A DNA stretch of 35,431 bases from NCBI GenBank assembly GCA_016871575.1, contig VHCW01000049.1:1-35431 (forward strand), in the 5' to 3' direction. Both the position numbers and the translations under genes were made by a program. The DNA is from Verrucomicrobiota bacterium (GTDB lineage: Bacteria; Verrucomicrobiota; Verrucomicrobiia; Palsa-1439). This document shows positions 25,268-33,610 of this stretch, one piece after another. The notes under the pieces were generated by a model that was not told where the DNA came from, ran no database searches, and worked only from the letters and a program-made list of their open reading frames with translations. Each line of letters starts with the position of its first letter. Position 1 is the stretch's first letter.

Positions 25268-25888
25268 ATGTCAGAAAAATACAAAGCAATCCTGATGATG
25301 GGCGCCCCCGGCAGCGGCAAGGGCACACATGGCAAATGGCTCGGCAACCTGCTCGGCTTCGTCCATGTCGCCAGCGGCGATTTGTTCCGCGCGCTCGACA
25401 AGAACAGCGAACTCGGCAAAATCTTTGTGGAGTATTCCAGCAAAGGACTACTCGTGCCCGACGATTTCACCGTGCGTCTTTGGGAAGACCACATGAAACG
25501 AATGGTTGCCGCGAAGAAGTTCAATCCTGCCACCGAAACGCTCGTGCTCGACGGCATTCCGCGCAACGTGAATCAGGCAAAGATGATGGACCCGCTCATT
25601 GATGTGCAGAAGATCGTCGTTATCTGTGTCGAACACGGTCTCGATGAGATTGTCCAGCGCATGAAACTGCGCGCCGAGAAGGAAGGCCGCCACGACGACG
25701 CCAACGAAGCCACCATCCGCAACCGGTTCGCCGTGTACCAAAAGGAAACCAAACCGCTTCTCGACCATTACCCGGTGAGTTTGCAGGTTCATGTCAACGG
25801 CCTCCAAGGCGGGCCGGTGCCCGTGGCGCACGACGTCATCTGCGCGTTGCTCGGTCGCACCAACGAAATGAAGCCGCTGCCGCACTGA
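25268..25888 (+). CDS. adk: Adenylate kinase family protein
   Basis: The 206-aa protein starts with the P-loop ILMMGAPGSGKGTHGKWL, followed by VASGDLFRAL, the NMP-binding region (SKGLLVPDDFTVRLWEDHM), TLVLDGIPRNVNQA and RNRFAVYQKETKPLLDHY. It interconverts ATP + AMP and 2 ADP. The LID is the short, metal-free type (MKLRAEKEGRHDDANEATI). Some substitutions (GDLFRA with an otherwise weak family core) leave room for a related NMP kinase. A Shine-Dalgarno (GGAGAAAG, about 25257) precedes the ATG. It is 20 bp after mqnC and 5 bp before fmt, so probably in one operon. Confidence 0.88.
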   Translation: MSEKYKAILMMGAPGSGKGTHGKWLGNLLGFVHVASGDLFRALDKNSELGKIFVEYSSKGLLVPDDFTVRLWEDHMKRMVAAKKFNPATETLVLDGIPRNVNQAKMMDPLIDVQKIVVICVEHGLDEIVQRMKLRAEKEGRHDDANEATIRNRFAVYQKETKPLLDHYPVSLQVHVNGLQGGPVPVAHDVICALLGRTNEMKPLPH

Positions 25889-25893
25889 CGGAT

Positions 25894-26802
25894 ATGCGCA
25901 TTGTTTTCATGGGCTCGGCAGATCTGGCTTGCCCGTGTCTGGAGGCATTGGCCAGACTGCCGAACCATGAAGTCGTTGCCGTCGTTACCCAACCTGACCG
26001 TCCCAAGGGTCGTGATCTGAAACTGTCGCCGCCGCCGGTGAAAGTCGCGGCGGAACAACTCGGCCTTGCCGTCCAACAGCCGCCGAGCATGAAAGACCCG
26101 GCGGCGCAGGAGGCGCTTCGCGCATCGCGGCCCGATCTGATCGCTGTTGTCGCCTACGGACAGATTCTCCCGCGCGCCGTTCTTGATTTGCCGCCGCGCG
26201 GTTGTATCAACGTCCACGCGTCGCTGCTCCCGCGTTGGCGCGGCGCTTCGCCGATTCAGCACGCCATCCTTGCCGGCGACGCCGAGACCGGCGTCACGAC
26301 GATGTTCCTCAACGAAAAAATGGACGAGGGCGACATCATTCTCCAGCGCGTTGAACCGATTCGCACTGACGACACCAGCGGCACACTTTATGATCGCCTT
26401 GCAAAAATCGGCGCTGAATTACTTGTTGAGATCGTGACGGGAGAGAACCTGCCGCGTCGTCCGCAAGATCACTCGCAAGCCACGTATGCCAGGAAACTCA
26501 CGAAAGAAGATGGGCGGGTGAACTGGACGAAACCGGCGATTGAAATCGAGCGAATGATCCGCGCCTTCAACCCGTGGCCCGGCGCGCATACATTTTCCGG
26601 TGAGCTGATGCTGAAGCTGTGGCGGAGCGAGATTGTGGCCATCGGGAAGGACTTGCCGGGCAAGGTATTGGATGGGTTTGTGGTGGCAACCGGGGAGGGG
26701 GGATTGCGGGTGTTGGAAGTGCAGCCGTCAGGGAAACGTCGGATGGGGGCGGCAGAATTTCTGCGCGGGCATCCGCAACTTGTAAGTATGTGCTTACAAT
26801 AA
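25894..26802 (+). CDS. fmt: Methionyl-tRNA formyltransferase
   Basis: The 302-aa protein formylates initiator Met-tRNA. It has the family start RIVFMGSADLACPCLEAL, VTQPDRPKGRDLKLSPPPVK, the formyl-transfer region NVHASLLPRWRGASPIQHAILAGDAETGVTTM and the C-terminal OB-like domain with WTKPAIEIERMIRAFNPWPGA. It follows the adenylate kinase gene by 5 bp. The usual neighbour def (peptide deformylase) is not in the window. Confidence 0.95.
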   Translation: MRIVFMGSADLACPCLEALARLPNHEVVAVVTQPDRPKGRDLKLSPPPVKVAAEQLGLAVQQPPSMKDPAAQEALRASRPDLIAVVAYGQILPRAVLDLPPRGCINVHASLLPRWRGASPIQHAILAGDAETGVTTMFLNEKMDEGDIILQRVEPIRTDDTSGTLYDRLAKIGAELLVEIVTGENLPRRPQDHSQATYARKLTKEDGRVNWTKPAIEIERMIRAFNPWPGAHTFSGELMLKLWRSEIVAIGKDLPGKVLDGFVVATGEGGLRVLEVQPSGKRRMGAAEFLRGHPQLVSMCLQ

Positions 26803-26855
26803 TTTGAATGAATCGGGGGTGGGGGCGTCGAAGCAGGCAGAAAGGAGTCAATCGT

Positions 26856-28172
26856 ATGAAGACTCGAACAATGTGTTTGGCAGTTGTCACCAGTTTGCTG
26901 GCCGTGTTGCCGCTGCGCACTGCGCAGGCTGGAACGGCGTTTTCGGTAGGCATTTCAGTTTCCAACGTCAGTGATTTCTATGCGCCGCTCACTCCGTACG
27001 GACACTGGGTGCATGTGGCTGACTACGGGCGTTGCTGGTATCCCTCCTACATCAGCAGCGATTGGCAGCCGTATGCGAACGGCCATTGGGAATGGACTGA
27101 CCAAGGCTGGTATTGGGTCAGCGATGAGCCGTGGGCGTGGGCGACGTACCACTACGGCCGCTGGGTGTATGATCCGTACTACGGTTGGATCTGGGCGCCG
27201 GACACGGTCTGGGGTCCCTCCTGGGTTGCCTGGCGCGAAGGTGGCGGATACTACGGCTGGGCGCCGTTGCCGCCGGTTCGGTATTGCGGAACGGGCGGGT
27301 TGGTCATGTGGGATCGTGTGGGATGGTTCTCGCGCGCCTTTGTGTTTGTGGAGTTCGGCAGTTTCTGCAGGCCGATCCATTATCGCGGCCACCACCATCA
27401 TCATCGGGGCGGCCACCATCCGGTGTTGCATCAGACTGTGAACATCACCAACATCCAAGTGGTCAACAATCACACGCACATTCATCGCGGGCCGACGGTG
27501 GAGACCGTCCAACGGCATGTTGGTCGTCCAGTGGAGACCAACCGCGCCACGGACCTCTGGCAGCGCCGGTCAGGCCAGGTGATGCAGCGCGCCTCGCTGG
27601 ATCGCGCCCCGGCGCCGCCGACTTCCCCGCGAGGGTTGGAAGGCGCGACAGAACGTCCGCAACGCGGATCCAGAGGCGCGGTTGCGGAGCAACCGACGCA
27701 GCAGCGCGAAACGGAACGCCGCGAGGTGACGCCACGACCGCAGCCGCAGCGGGCACCGGAACGTCGCGAGACCAAACCGGAACAACGCCATGCTGAGGCC
27801 ACCCGTCCGACCATCACGAAACCGGACATGCCACGACAACAACCGGCAGCGCCGCCGCAACGAATGGAGTCCCGGCCGCAAGTTGTCCCGCCGCAACCGC
27901 CGCAGCCGCGCCCGCAGCCGACCTACACGCCGCGTCCTGCGCCGGAGCAACGGACCGTTCGCGCGGCTCCGGAAAATCCGCGACCGACTCGGACATATGA
28001 GCCGCCGGCGCAACGGGAACAGCGTTCTTCCCCGAGTGAAAGGAGCGGTTCGGACCGCAGTGAGCGTTCGGCGCCGGGCCATGTGCAGTCCCATGAATCT
28101 CGCGGGGGCGGTAGCCCGTGGATGACGAACTCGGGCGGCGACCGAATGGGACCGCGAGGCGGACGCCGGTAA
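26856..28172 (+). CDS. Secreted DUF6600-like protein with long disordered tail
   Basis: The 438-aa protein has a signal peptide (KTRTMCLAVVTSLLAVLPLRTAQA). An aromatic-rich repeat domain follows, built of short W/Y motifs: YGHWVHV, WQPYANGHWEWTDQGWYW, GRWVYDPYYGWIWAPD and YYGWAPLPP, as in DUF6600 proteins. A His cluster (GHHHHHRGGHH) lies at about residue 180. The last 230 residues are Pro/Arg/Gln/Glu-rich and presumably disordered. The role is unknown; the aromatic repeats suggest a cell-envelope or matrix-binding protein. A Shine-Dalgarno (AAAGGAGT) and the signal peptide support ATG 26856. Codon use in the tail keeps the neighbours' GC-rich character. Confidence 0.82.
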   Translation: MKTRTMCLAVVTSLLAVLPLRTAQAGTAFSVGISVSNVSDFYAPLTPYGHWVHVADYGRCWYPSYISSDWQPYANGHWEWTDQGWYWVSDEPWAWATYHYGRWVYDPYYGWIWAPDTVWGPSWVAWREGGGYYGWAPLPPVRYCGTGGLVMWDRVGWFSRAFVFVEFGSFCRPIHYRGHHHHHRGGHHPVLHQTVNITNIQVVNNHTHIHRGPTVETVQRHVGRPVETNRATDLWQRRSGQVMQRASLDRAPAPPTSPRGLEGATERPQRGSRGAVAEQPTQQRETERREVTPRPQPQRAPERRETKPEQRHAEATRPTITKPDMPRQQPAAPPQRMESRPQVVPPQPPQPRPQPTYTPRPAPEQRTVRAAPENPRPTRTYEPPAQREQRSSPSERSGSDRSERSAPGHVQSHESRGGGSPWMTNSGGDRMGPRGGRR

Positions 28173-28192
28173 GAGACGGCTTGCTTCAAATC

Positions 28193-28235
28193 GCGTGGCT
28201 CATAGAATGCACGTTCAATGCGCTATGAGCCACGC
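28193..28235. terminator. 13-bp perfect inverted repeat between the DUF6600 and glycosyltransferase genes
   Basis: GCGTGGCTCATAG (28193-28205) and its exact complement (28223-28235) enclose a 17-nt loop that itself has a GCA/TGC pairing. The hairpin starts 20 bp after the DUF6600 stop and ends 23 bp before the glycosyltransferase ATG. It is followed only by a weak TTCATTGTTG. It could be a terminator, or a structure in the leader of the next gene. Confidence 0.55.
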
Positions 28236-28258
28236 TTCATTGTTGACGGTGACAGGTC

Positions 28259-29383
28259 ATGAGGATCTGTCACGTCATTACGCGCTTGATTGTCGGCGGC
28301 GCGCAGGAGAACACCGTTGCCACGTGCACCGGGCTGCGGAAACGCGGCCACGAAGTTGACCTCGTGATCGGGCCGCAGACCGGCCCCGAAGGTTCGTTGT
28401 TGCCGCAGGCCGGTGATGTGATGGTCATTGACGATTTGCGGCGCGAGCCGAACCCCTGGCGCGATGTGCGCGCGTGTGGGGCGTTGGTCCGGTTGTTTCG
28501 GGAACGGCGTTACGACGTTGTCCACACCCACAGCGGCAAGGCCGGCATTCTCGGCCGTCTTGCGGCGCGGCTGGCCGGTGTGCCGGTGGTGGTGCACACC
28601 ATTCACGGGCCGTCGTTTTATCCGTATCAGAATCCACTGGGCAACTGGTTGTTCCGCTGGCTGGAACAACTCGCGGCAGCGTGGACAACGCAGTTTGTGT
28701 CGGTGGCCGACGCGATGACGGAGCAATACCAGGCCGCCGGTGTCGCCGGTCAATTCGTGACGATCCGCAGCGGTTTCAACCTTGCACCGTACGCTGGTGT
28801 AGTGGCCGCCGTCCCGGCGGCTCCTGTCGTCGGGAAGATTGCGCGCTTGTTCCGTCTGAAAGGACACGAGTTTCTCTTCGAGGCAGCGCCACGCATCGTC
28901 GAGGCCGTGCCGAATGTGAAGTTCCTGCTGGTCGGCGACGGGATTTACCGCGAACGATACGAGCGGTGGGCGGAACGATTGGGGTTGCGCGATCATTTTG
29001 AGTTTGCGGGATTGGTTTCACCATCCGACATACCGCGATACGTGGCGCAGATGGACGTGCTGGTGCATCTTTCGTTGCGCGAGGGATTGCCGCGAACGTT
29101 GCCGCAGGCGTTGGCGTGCGGCAAGCCGGTCGTGGCGTTCGACGTGGATGGCGCGCGCGAAGTCTGCCGGGACGGCAAGACTGGTTTTTTGATCCGGCCC
29201 GGCGACACGACGGCGCTGGCCGATGCGGTCATCCGGCTGTTGCAGGACAAGGCATTGGCGGACAGAATGGGCGCGCGCGGACGCGAATTGGTTCGCGAGC
29301 AGTTTGCCGAAGAAAAGATGGTGGAGCAGATCGAGGCGTTGTACCGGCGATTGATCGCCAACGGAGACAAAGAGAGAAAATGA
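28259..29383 (+). CDS. Glycosyltransferase family 4 protein
   Basis: The 374-aa GT-B enzyme begins MRICHVITRLIVGGAQENT, the classic GT4 start. The N-domain has VVHTHSGKAGILGRLAARLAGV and HTIHGPSFYPY; the C-domain has KIARLFRLKGHEFLFEAAP, FLLVGDG and the donor-binding motif HLSLREGLPRTLPQALACGKPVVAF with the expected Glu. It moves a sugar from a nucleotide donor, probably in envelope or exopolysaccharide synthesis (a WecA-type gene lies downstream). Residues 180-188 (VVAAVPAAP) at the inter-domain linker are encoded by a perfect REP copy and probably replace or extend the hinge. The stop overlaps the sulfatase start (ATGA). Confidence 0.9.
   Translation: MRICHVITRLIVGGAQENTVATCTGLRKRGHEVDLVIGPQTGPEGSLLPQAGDVMVIDDLRREPNPWRDVRACGALVRLFRERRYDVVHTHSGKAGILGRLAARLAGVPVVVHTIHGPSFYPYQNPLGNWLFRWLEQLAAAWTTQFVSVADAMTEQYQAAGVAGQFVTIRSGFNLAPYAGVVAAVPAAPVVGKIARLFRLKGHEFLFEAAPRIVEAVPNVKFLLVGDGIYRERYERWAERLGLRDHFEFAGLVSPSDIPRYVAQMDVLVHLSLREGLPRTLPQALACGKPVVAFDVDGAREVCRDGKTGFLIRPGDTTALADAVIRLLQDKALADRMGARGRELVREQFAEEKMVEQIEALYRRLIANGDKERK
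28798..28822 (+). repeat. Single REP copy inside the glycosyltransferase gene
   Basis: This is a perfect 25-bp copy, identical to those around the RAYT gene 12 kb away. It is read in frame as V-V-A-A-V-P-A-A at the junction of the two Rossmann domains. Confidence 0.88.
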
Positions 29384-30900
29384 AAAGACAACAAATACTG
29401 ATTGCGGCTTTGGCGGCGATTGTTCCCGTCTTGTCTGCCGCGCCGTCGCGCCCCAACATTCTGATCGCCATTTCCGATGATCAATCTCATCCACATACTT
29501 CCATTGCCGGGTGCAAGATGGTGCGGACGCCGGCGTTCGACAGGGTTGCGCGCGAAGGAATTTTGTTTCGCAACGCCTTTGGCGCATCGCCCGGTTGCAG
29601 CCCGTGCCGCGCCGCGTTGTTGACGGGGCGGCACACGTGGCAAATCGAGGAAGCGGGCACGCACGCCAGTTCGTTTCCGTCCAAGTACGTGGTATTTCCC
29701 GACCTGCTCGAACGAGCCGGCTACTTCGTCGGCTACACCGGCAAAGGATGGGGACCGGGCAACTGGAAAATCAGCGAGCGCCCACGCAATCCGGCAGGGA
29801 CAGAGTACGCGGGCCGCAAGATTGCCCCGCCTTTCAAGAACATCAGCAACAACGACTACGCCGCCAACTTTCAGGATTTTTTGGCGAAGCGGCCCAAAGG
29901 ACAGCCATTCTATTTTTGGTATGGTGGCCAAGAGCCGCATCGCGGCTACGAAAAAGGTTCCGGCCTGAAATCAGGCAAGAAACTCGAAGACGCGCAGGTG
30001 CCGCCGTTTTTGCCGGATGCGCAGGAGGTTCGCAGCGACTTGTTGGATTACGCCGTCGAGATTGATTGGTTCGACCAGCATCTCGCGCGAATCCTTCGGA
30101 CACTGGAGGAAGCCGGCGAACTTGATAACACGCTGGTCATCGTCACCAGCGACAACGGGATGCCGTTCCCGCGCGCCAAGGCGAACTGTTACGAATACGG
30201 AATCCACATGCCGCTGGCGATTCGCTGGGGCGCGCAGGCCCCCGGCGGGCGCGTGGTGGATGACTTGGTCGGATTTGTGGATTTGACGGCCACCATTCTC
30301 GATCTGGCCGGTGTGGCTGCCCCCGCCGATTATCCTCTTTCCGGTCGCAGTATCCGCAACATTCTCACATCGGCAAAACAAGGAGTCGTGGATTCGTCGC
30401 GCACGGCCGTCTATGGCGCGCGCGAACGGCATTCGTCCTCGCGCTACAACAACTGGACCTACCCGCAACGCGCGTTGCGGACGCCGCAGTTCCTTTATAT
30501 CCGCAACTTCAAGCCCGACCGCTGGCCGGCCGGTGATCCGCAAGTGTTGAAAGAGGACGGCACGCTTGGTCCGATGCATGGCGCGTACACGGACCTTGAC
30601 GGAAGCCCGACCCTGGACTTTCTCGTGGCGCATCACAATGACCCGGTGTTTGGCCGGTTCCTGCAACTGGCCGTCGCCAAGCGTCCGGCGGAGGAACTGT
30701 TCGACATCATCAAAGACCCTGCGTGTCTTCGCAGTCTGGCGACCGATCCCTCCTTTGCGGAAGTGAAGAGCCGTCTTGCCAAACAACTGGTTGATTACCT
30801 CAAACAAACGGGAGACCCGCGCGTCACGGGCAACGGCGAGATTTGGGAGAGCTATCCCCGCTACAGTCCGATCCGAAAATTCCCTGCGCCCAGCGAGTAA
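29380..30900 (+). CDS. Secreted sulfatase (type I, formylglycine-dependent motif)
   Basis: The 506-aa protein has a signal peptide (KRQQILIAALAAIVPVLSA) and the sulfatase core RPNILIAISDDQ (metal-binding Asp33/Asp34). The modification site is CSPCRAALLTG: Cys73 would become formylglycine, and the C-x-P-x-R frame needed by the maturation enzyme is intact although the usual Ser in CxPSR is Cys76. Later blocks are GYFVGYTGKGWGPGNW, the metal site TLVIVTSDNGMPFPRAK and YEYGIHMPLAIRW. It removes sulfate esters from glycans or other compounds outside the cytoplasm. It is coupled to the preceding glycosyltransferase by a 4-bp overlap, which also fixes ATG 29380. The only FGE-like gene in the window (56-874) lacks a key Cys, so maturation probably depends on a gene elsewhere. 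Confidence 0.92.
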   Translation: MKRQQILIAALAAIVPVLSAAPSRPNILIAISDDQSHPHTSIAGCKMVRTPAFDRVAREGILFRNAFGASPGCSPCRAALLTGRHTWQIEEAGTHASSFPSKYVVFPDLLERAGYFVGYTGKGWGPGNWKISERPRNPAGTEYAGRKIAPPFKNISNNDYAANFQDFLAKRPKGQPFYFWYGGQEPHRGYEKGSGLKSGKKLEDAQVPPFLPDAQEVRSDLLDYAVEIDWFDQHLARILRTLEEAGELDNTLVIVTSDNGMPFPRAKANCYEYGIHMPLAIRWGAQAPGGRVVDDLVGFVDLTATILDLAGVAAPADYPLSGRSIRNILTSAKQGVVDSSRTAVYGARERHSSSRYNNWTYPQRALRTPQFLYIRNFKPDRWPAGDPQVLKEDGTLGPMHGAYTDLDGSPTLDFLVAHHNDPVFGRFLQLAVAKRPAEELFDIIKDPACLRSLATDPSFAEVKSRLAKQLVDYLKQTGDPRVTGNGEIWESYPRYSPIRKFPAPSE

Positions 30901-30955
30901 TTCGGTTGTTGCAGCCAGAAAGGGCGAAGGCTAGACTCGTTTGCGGATTCCAACG

Positions 30956-32038
30956 ATGCACTGGATTCTCATCTACTTTTATGTGTTTGACGTGAGCTTC
31001 GCGCTGGCATTGCTGTTGACGCCGGTGTTTGAGCGGCTGTCGTTCAGGCTGAAGTTTCTCGACGAACCGGACAAGGAACGAAAGCTTCACGCCAAGCCGA
31101 TGCCGTTGCTCGGCGGTGTTGCCGTGTTCGGCGCGTTTGCGCTGAACATCGTGATCAACTACTTCCTTCTCATGCCGCTGTTGTCGCGCTGGGCGCCGGA
31201 GGAATTGAGCATCCATGTTCCCGGCGCATTCTCAGTCTGCTCGAAGCTGCTTGTTGTGTTCGCCGGCGGCGCGGCAATGGTTGGGCTTGGCGCATATGAC
31301 GACAAACATGACTTGAAACCACGCGCAAAATTGATTGGCCAAATCATCATCGCCGCGCTGGTCTGGTTTGCGGGGATGCGGATTACGCTGTTCATTCCAA
31401 GCCAGCTCGTCAGTTTCGCGCTGACCGTGCTCTGGATCGTCACCGTGACGAACGCCCTGAACTTCCTCGACAACATGGACGGTCTCTGCGCCGGCGTTGG
31501 ATTGGTGTGCTCGTTGTTGTTCGCTTTTATTGCCGGGGTGCAACATCAGTATTTCGTCTGTGTGCTTGCGCTGGCGCTTGCAGGCGCGCTGCTTGGGTTC
31601 CTGCCGAGCAATTTCAAGCCGGCGAAAATTTTTCTCGGCGATTCCGGCAGCCATTTCATCGGTTATATGCTCGCGGTGTTGCCGGTGATGACGACGTTCT
31701 ACCGCGCGGAAGCGACGCCAACGCATTTGCCGGTGCTGATTCCGTTGCTGGTGCTCGCAGTGCCGCTGTTCGACATGGCGCTGGTCTGCTGGATGCGATG
31801 GCGGCGCGGCCAATGGGTGTCGGTCGGCGACACGACGCACATCTCGCATCGTCTGGCCAAGCTCGGCCTGCCGCAAAGCTGGGCCGTGACGCTGATTTGT
31901 CTCATCACATTCACGCTTGGCCTTGGCGCAACCGTGCTGCTGTGGTCGGAAGCGACAGCCGCCGTTATTGTTCTTGTCCAAGCTGCCGGCATTCTCGCCA
32001 TCGTGACGCTGCTTGAACAACGCGGCGGTAAGCTGTAA
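30956..32038 (+). CDS. WecA/MraY-type polyprenyl-phosphate sugar-1-phosphate transferase
   Basis: The 360-aa multi-pass membrane protein has about ten hydrophobic segments. Signature loops: DEPDKERKLHAKPMPLLGG, GAYDDKHDLKPRAKLIGQ (Asp-Asp pair), NALNFLDNMDGLCAG, KIFLGDSGSHFIGY and a cytoplasmic HISHRLAKLGLPQ. It transfers a sugar-1-phosphate, typically GlcNAc-1-P, to undecaprenyl phosphate, starting O-antigen, teichoic-acid-like or exopolysaccharide synthesis. The HISHRL loop and lack of MraY-specific context favour a WecA/TagO-like role. It starts at ATG 30956; a TTG at 30941 is possible. It is 55 bp after the sulfatase and 10 bp before metG. Confidence 0.9.
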   Translation: MHWILIYFYVFDVSFALALLLTPVFERLSFRLKFLDEPDKERKLHAKPMPLLGGVAVFGAFALNIVINYFLLMPLLSRWAPEELSIHVPGAFSVCSKLLVVFAGGAAMVGLGAYDDKHDLKPRAKLIGQIIIAALVWFAGMRITLFIPSQLVSFALTVLWIVTVTNALNFLDNMDGLCAGVGLVCSLLFAFIAGVQHQYFVCVLALALAGALLGFLPSNFKPAKIFLGDSGSHFIGYMLAVLPVMTTFYRAEATPTHLPVLIPLLVLAVPLFDMALVCWMRWRRGQWVSVGDTTHISHRLAKLGLPQSWAVTLICLITFTLGLGATVLLWSEATAAVIVLVQAAGILAIVTLLEQRGGKL

Positions 32039-32048
32039 GTATCCGCAC

Positions 32049-33560
32049 ATGAAATTCTATGTCACGACGCCGATTTATTATGTCAACGACCGTCCGCACA
32101 TCGGGCATGTCTATACGACGACGATTGCGGACATCCTCGCGCGCTATCACCGGTTGTGCGGTGACGATGTGTTCTTCCTGACGGGCACCGACGAACATGC
32201 GGCGAAGGTCGTGGACTCGGCAGTGGAACGCGGATTGACGGCGCAACAGTGGGCTGACCAGAACGCGGCGGCGTTTCAGGAGACATTCCAGAAACTCGGC
32301 ATCGCGAATGATGATTTCATTCGGACTTCGCAACCGCGCCACAAGGACAAGGTCCAGCAATACGTCGGCGAACTCTTGAAATCCGGCGACGTGTATCTTG
32401 GCGAGTACGAAGGTTGGTACGATGCCGGACAGGAGGAATACCTGCCGGAGAACAAGGCGAAGGAGTACGAGTTCAAGTCGCCGTTCAACGGCAAGCCGCT
32501 CGTGCGAAAGAAAGAAAAAAACTATTTTTTCCGCCTGAGCAACTACGCGGAGCCGTTGCTGAAACTGCTCGACGAGCAACCGAAATTTGTCCAGCCCGAT
32601 GCGCGTCGCAACGAAGTCATCAACCGGATTCGCGAGGGACTGAACGACGTGCCGATTTCGCGCACTGGCGCGGGCGAGTGGGGCATCAAGGTGCCGTGCG
32701 ACAACGAGCACACGATTTACGTCTGGATTGACGCGCTCATTAATTATCTCTCGACGGTGGACACCCCGGATCGGATCAAGTACTGGCCGGCGAATGTGCA
32801 TTTGCTGGCGAAAGATATTTTGTGGTTCCACGCGGTGATCTGGCCAGCGATGTTGATGGCGCTGAAACGTCCGTTGCCGGGGCAGGTGTACGCGCACGGG
32901 TTCTGGATCGCCGAGGGACAGAAGATGAGCAAGAGTCTCGGCAACTTTGTTGACCTCGAAAAAATTGACCGGCACGTCGCGGAATACGGACTGGATGCGC
33001 TCCGGTATTTTCTCGCGGCGTACGGTCCGGTCGGTGCGAACGACAGCGATTTCGCGGAAGCGAAGTTTGTCTCGGTCTATAATTCCGAACTCGCGAACGA
33101 TCTCGGCAATCTCGTGAACCGCGCGTTGACGATGATCGGGCGCTATCGTTCCGGAAACATTCCGGTGACGAATCGTTTTGATTTGCAAGCGGACGCAGAA
33201 GCGGCCTGTGCGGCGTATCAGGCGAAGATGAATGCGATTGAAATCGGCGGCGCGTTGGAGGCGATGCGCGGGTTGGTGACGCGCGCGAACCGGTATGTCG
33301 AGGAAACCGCGCCCTTCAAGTTGGCGAAGCAACCGGAGCAAGCGGCGCGTCTTGACGCGGTGCTGTACAATCTTGCGGAGACGGTGCGATTGTTGTCGGT
33401 GATGGTTGCGCCGGTGATGCCGGCGATTTCGCGGCAGATTCGGGAGCAGCTTGGCGTGGGCGGGAAGATCGGTGCGCTTGGGGAGGAACTGCGCTGGGGC
33501 GGTGTGGTGGCGGGGGGTAAAGTGGGGAAAGTGGCGCCGTTGTTCCCGCGGAAGACTTGA
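32049..33560 (+). CDS. metG: Methionyl-tRNA synthetase, short form without zinc knuckle
   Basis: The 503-aa enzyme charges tRNA-Met. It has the ATP-binding HIGHVYTT near the start (after KFYVTTPIYYVNDRP), FLTGTDEHAAKV, YVWIDALINYLSTVDTP, FHAVIWPAMLMAL and the KMSKSLGN loop. The anticodon-binding helical domain follows (VNRALTMIGRYRSGNIP and onward). The connective-peptide region (YEGWYDAGQEEYLPENKAKEYEF) lacks the cysteines that bind zinc in many MetG enzymes, and there is no C-terminal EMAP/Arc1p-like tRNA-binding extension. Both states occur in the family. The start is ATG 32049, just before the conserved block. Confidence 0.95.
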   Translation: MKFYVTTPIYYVNDRPHIGHVYTTTIADILARYHRLCGDDVFFLTGTDEHAAKVVDSAVERGLTAQQWADQNAAAFQETFQKLGIANDDFIRTSQPRHKDKVQQYVGELLKSGDVYLGEYEGWYDAGQEEYLPENKAKEYEFKSPFNGKPLVRKKEKNYFFRLSNYAEPLLKLLDEQPKFVQPDARRNEVINRIREGLNDVPISRTGAGEWGIKVPCDNEHTIYVWIDALINYLSTVDTPDRIKYWPANVHLLAKDILWFHAVIWPAMLMALKRPLPGQVYAHGFWIAEGQKMSKSLGNFVDLEKIDRHVAEYGLDALRYFLAAYGPVGANDSDFAEAKFVSVYNSELANDLGNLVNRALTMIGRYRSGNIPVTNRFDLQADAEAACAAYQAKMNAIEIGGALEAMRGLVTRANRYVEETAPFKLAKQPEQAARLDAVLYNLAETVRLLSVMVAPVMPAISRQIREQLGVGGKIGALGEELRWGGVVAGGKVGKVAPLFPRKT

Positions 33561-33595
33561 CGGGCAGAGTAAGCTTGCGGTCTGTGAGACGATGG

Positions 33596-33601
33596 GATAA
33601 T
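33596..33601 (+). promoter_or_regulatory. Putative -10 before the small gene pair
   Basis: GATAAT ends 9 nt before the ATG at 33611 but only 2 nt before the competing ATG at 33604. If it is real, transcripts would start too late to include the ATG at 33604. A TTGCGG at 33575-33580 is spaced rather closely (15 nt). Confidence 0.3.
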
Positions 33602-33610
33602 GTATGAGCA

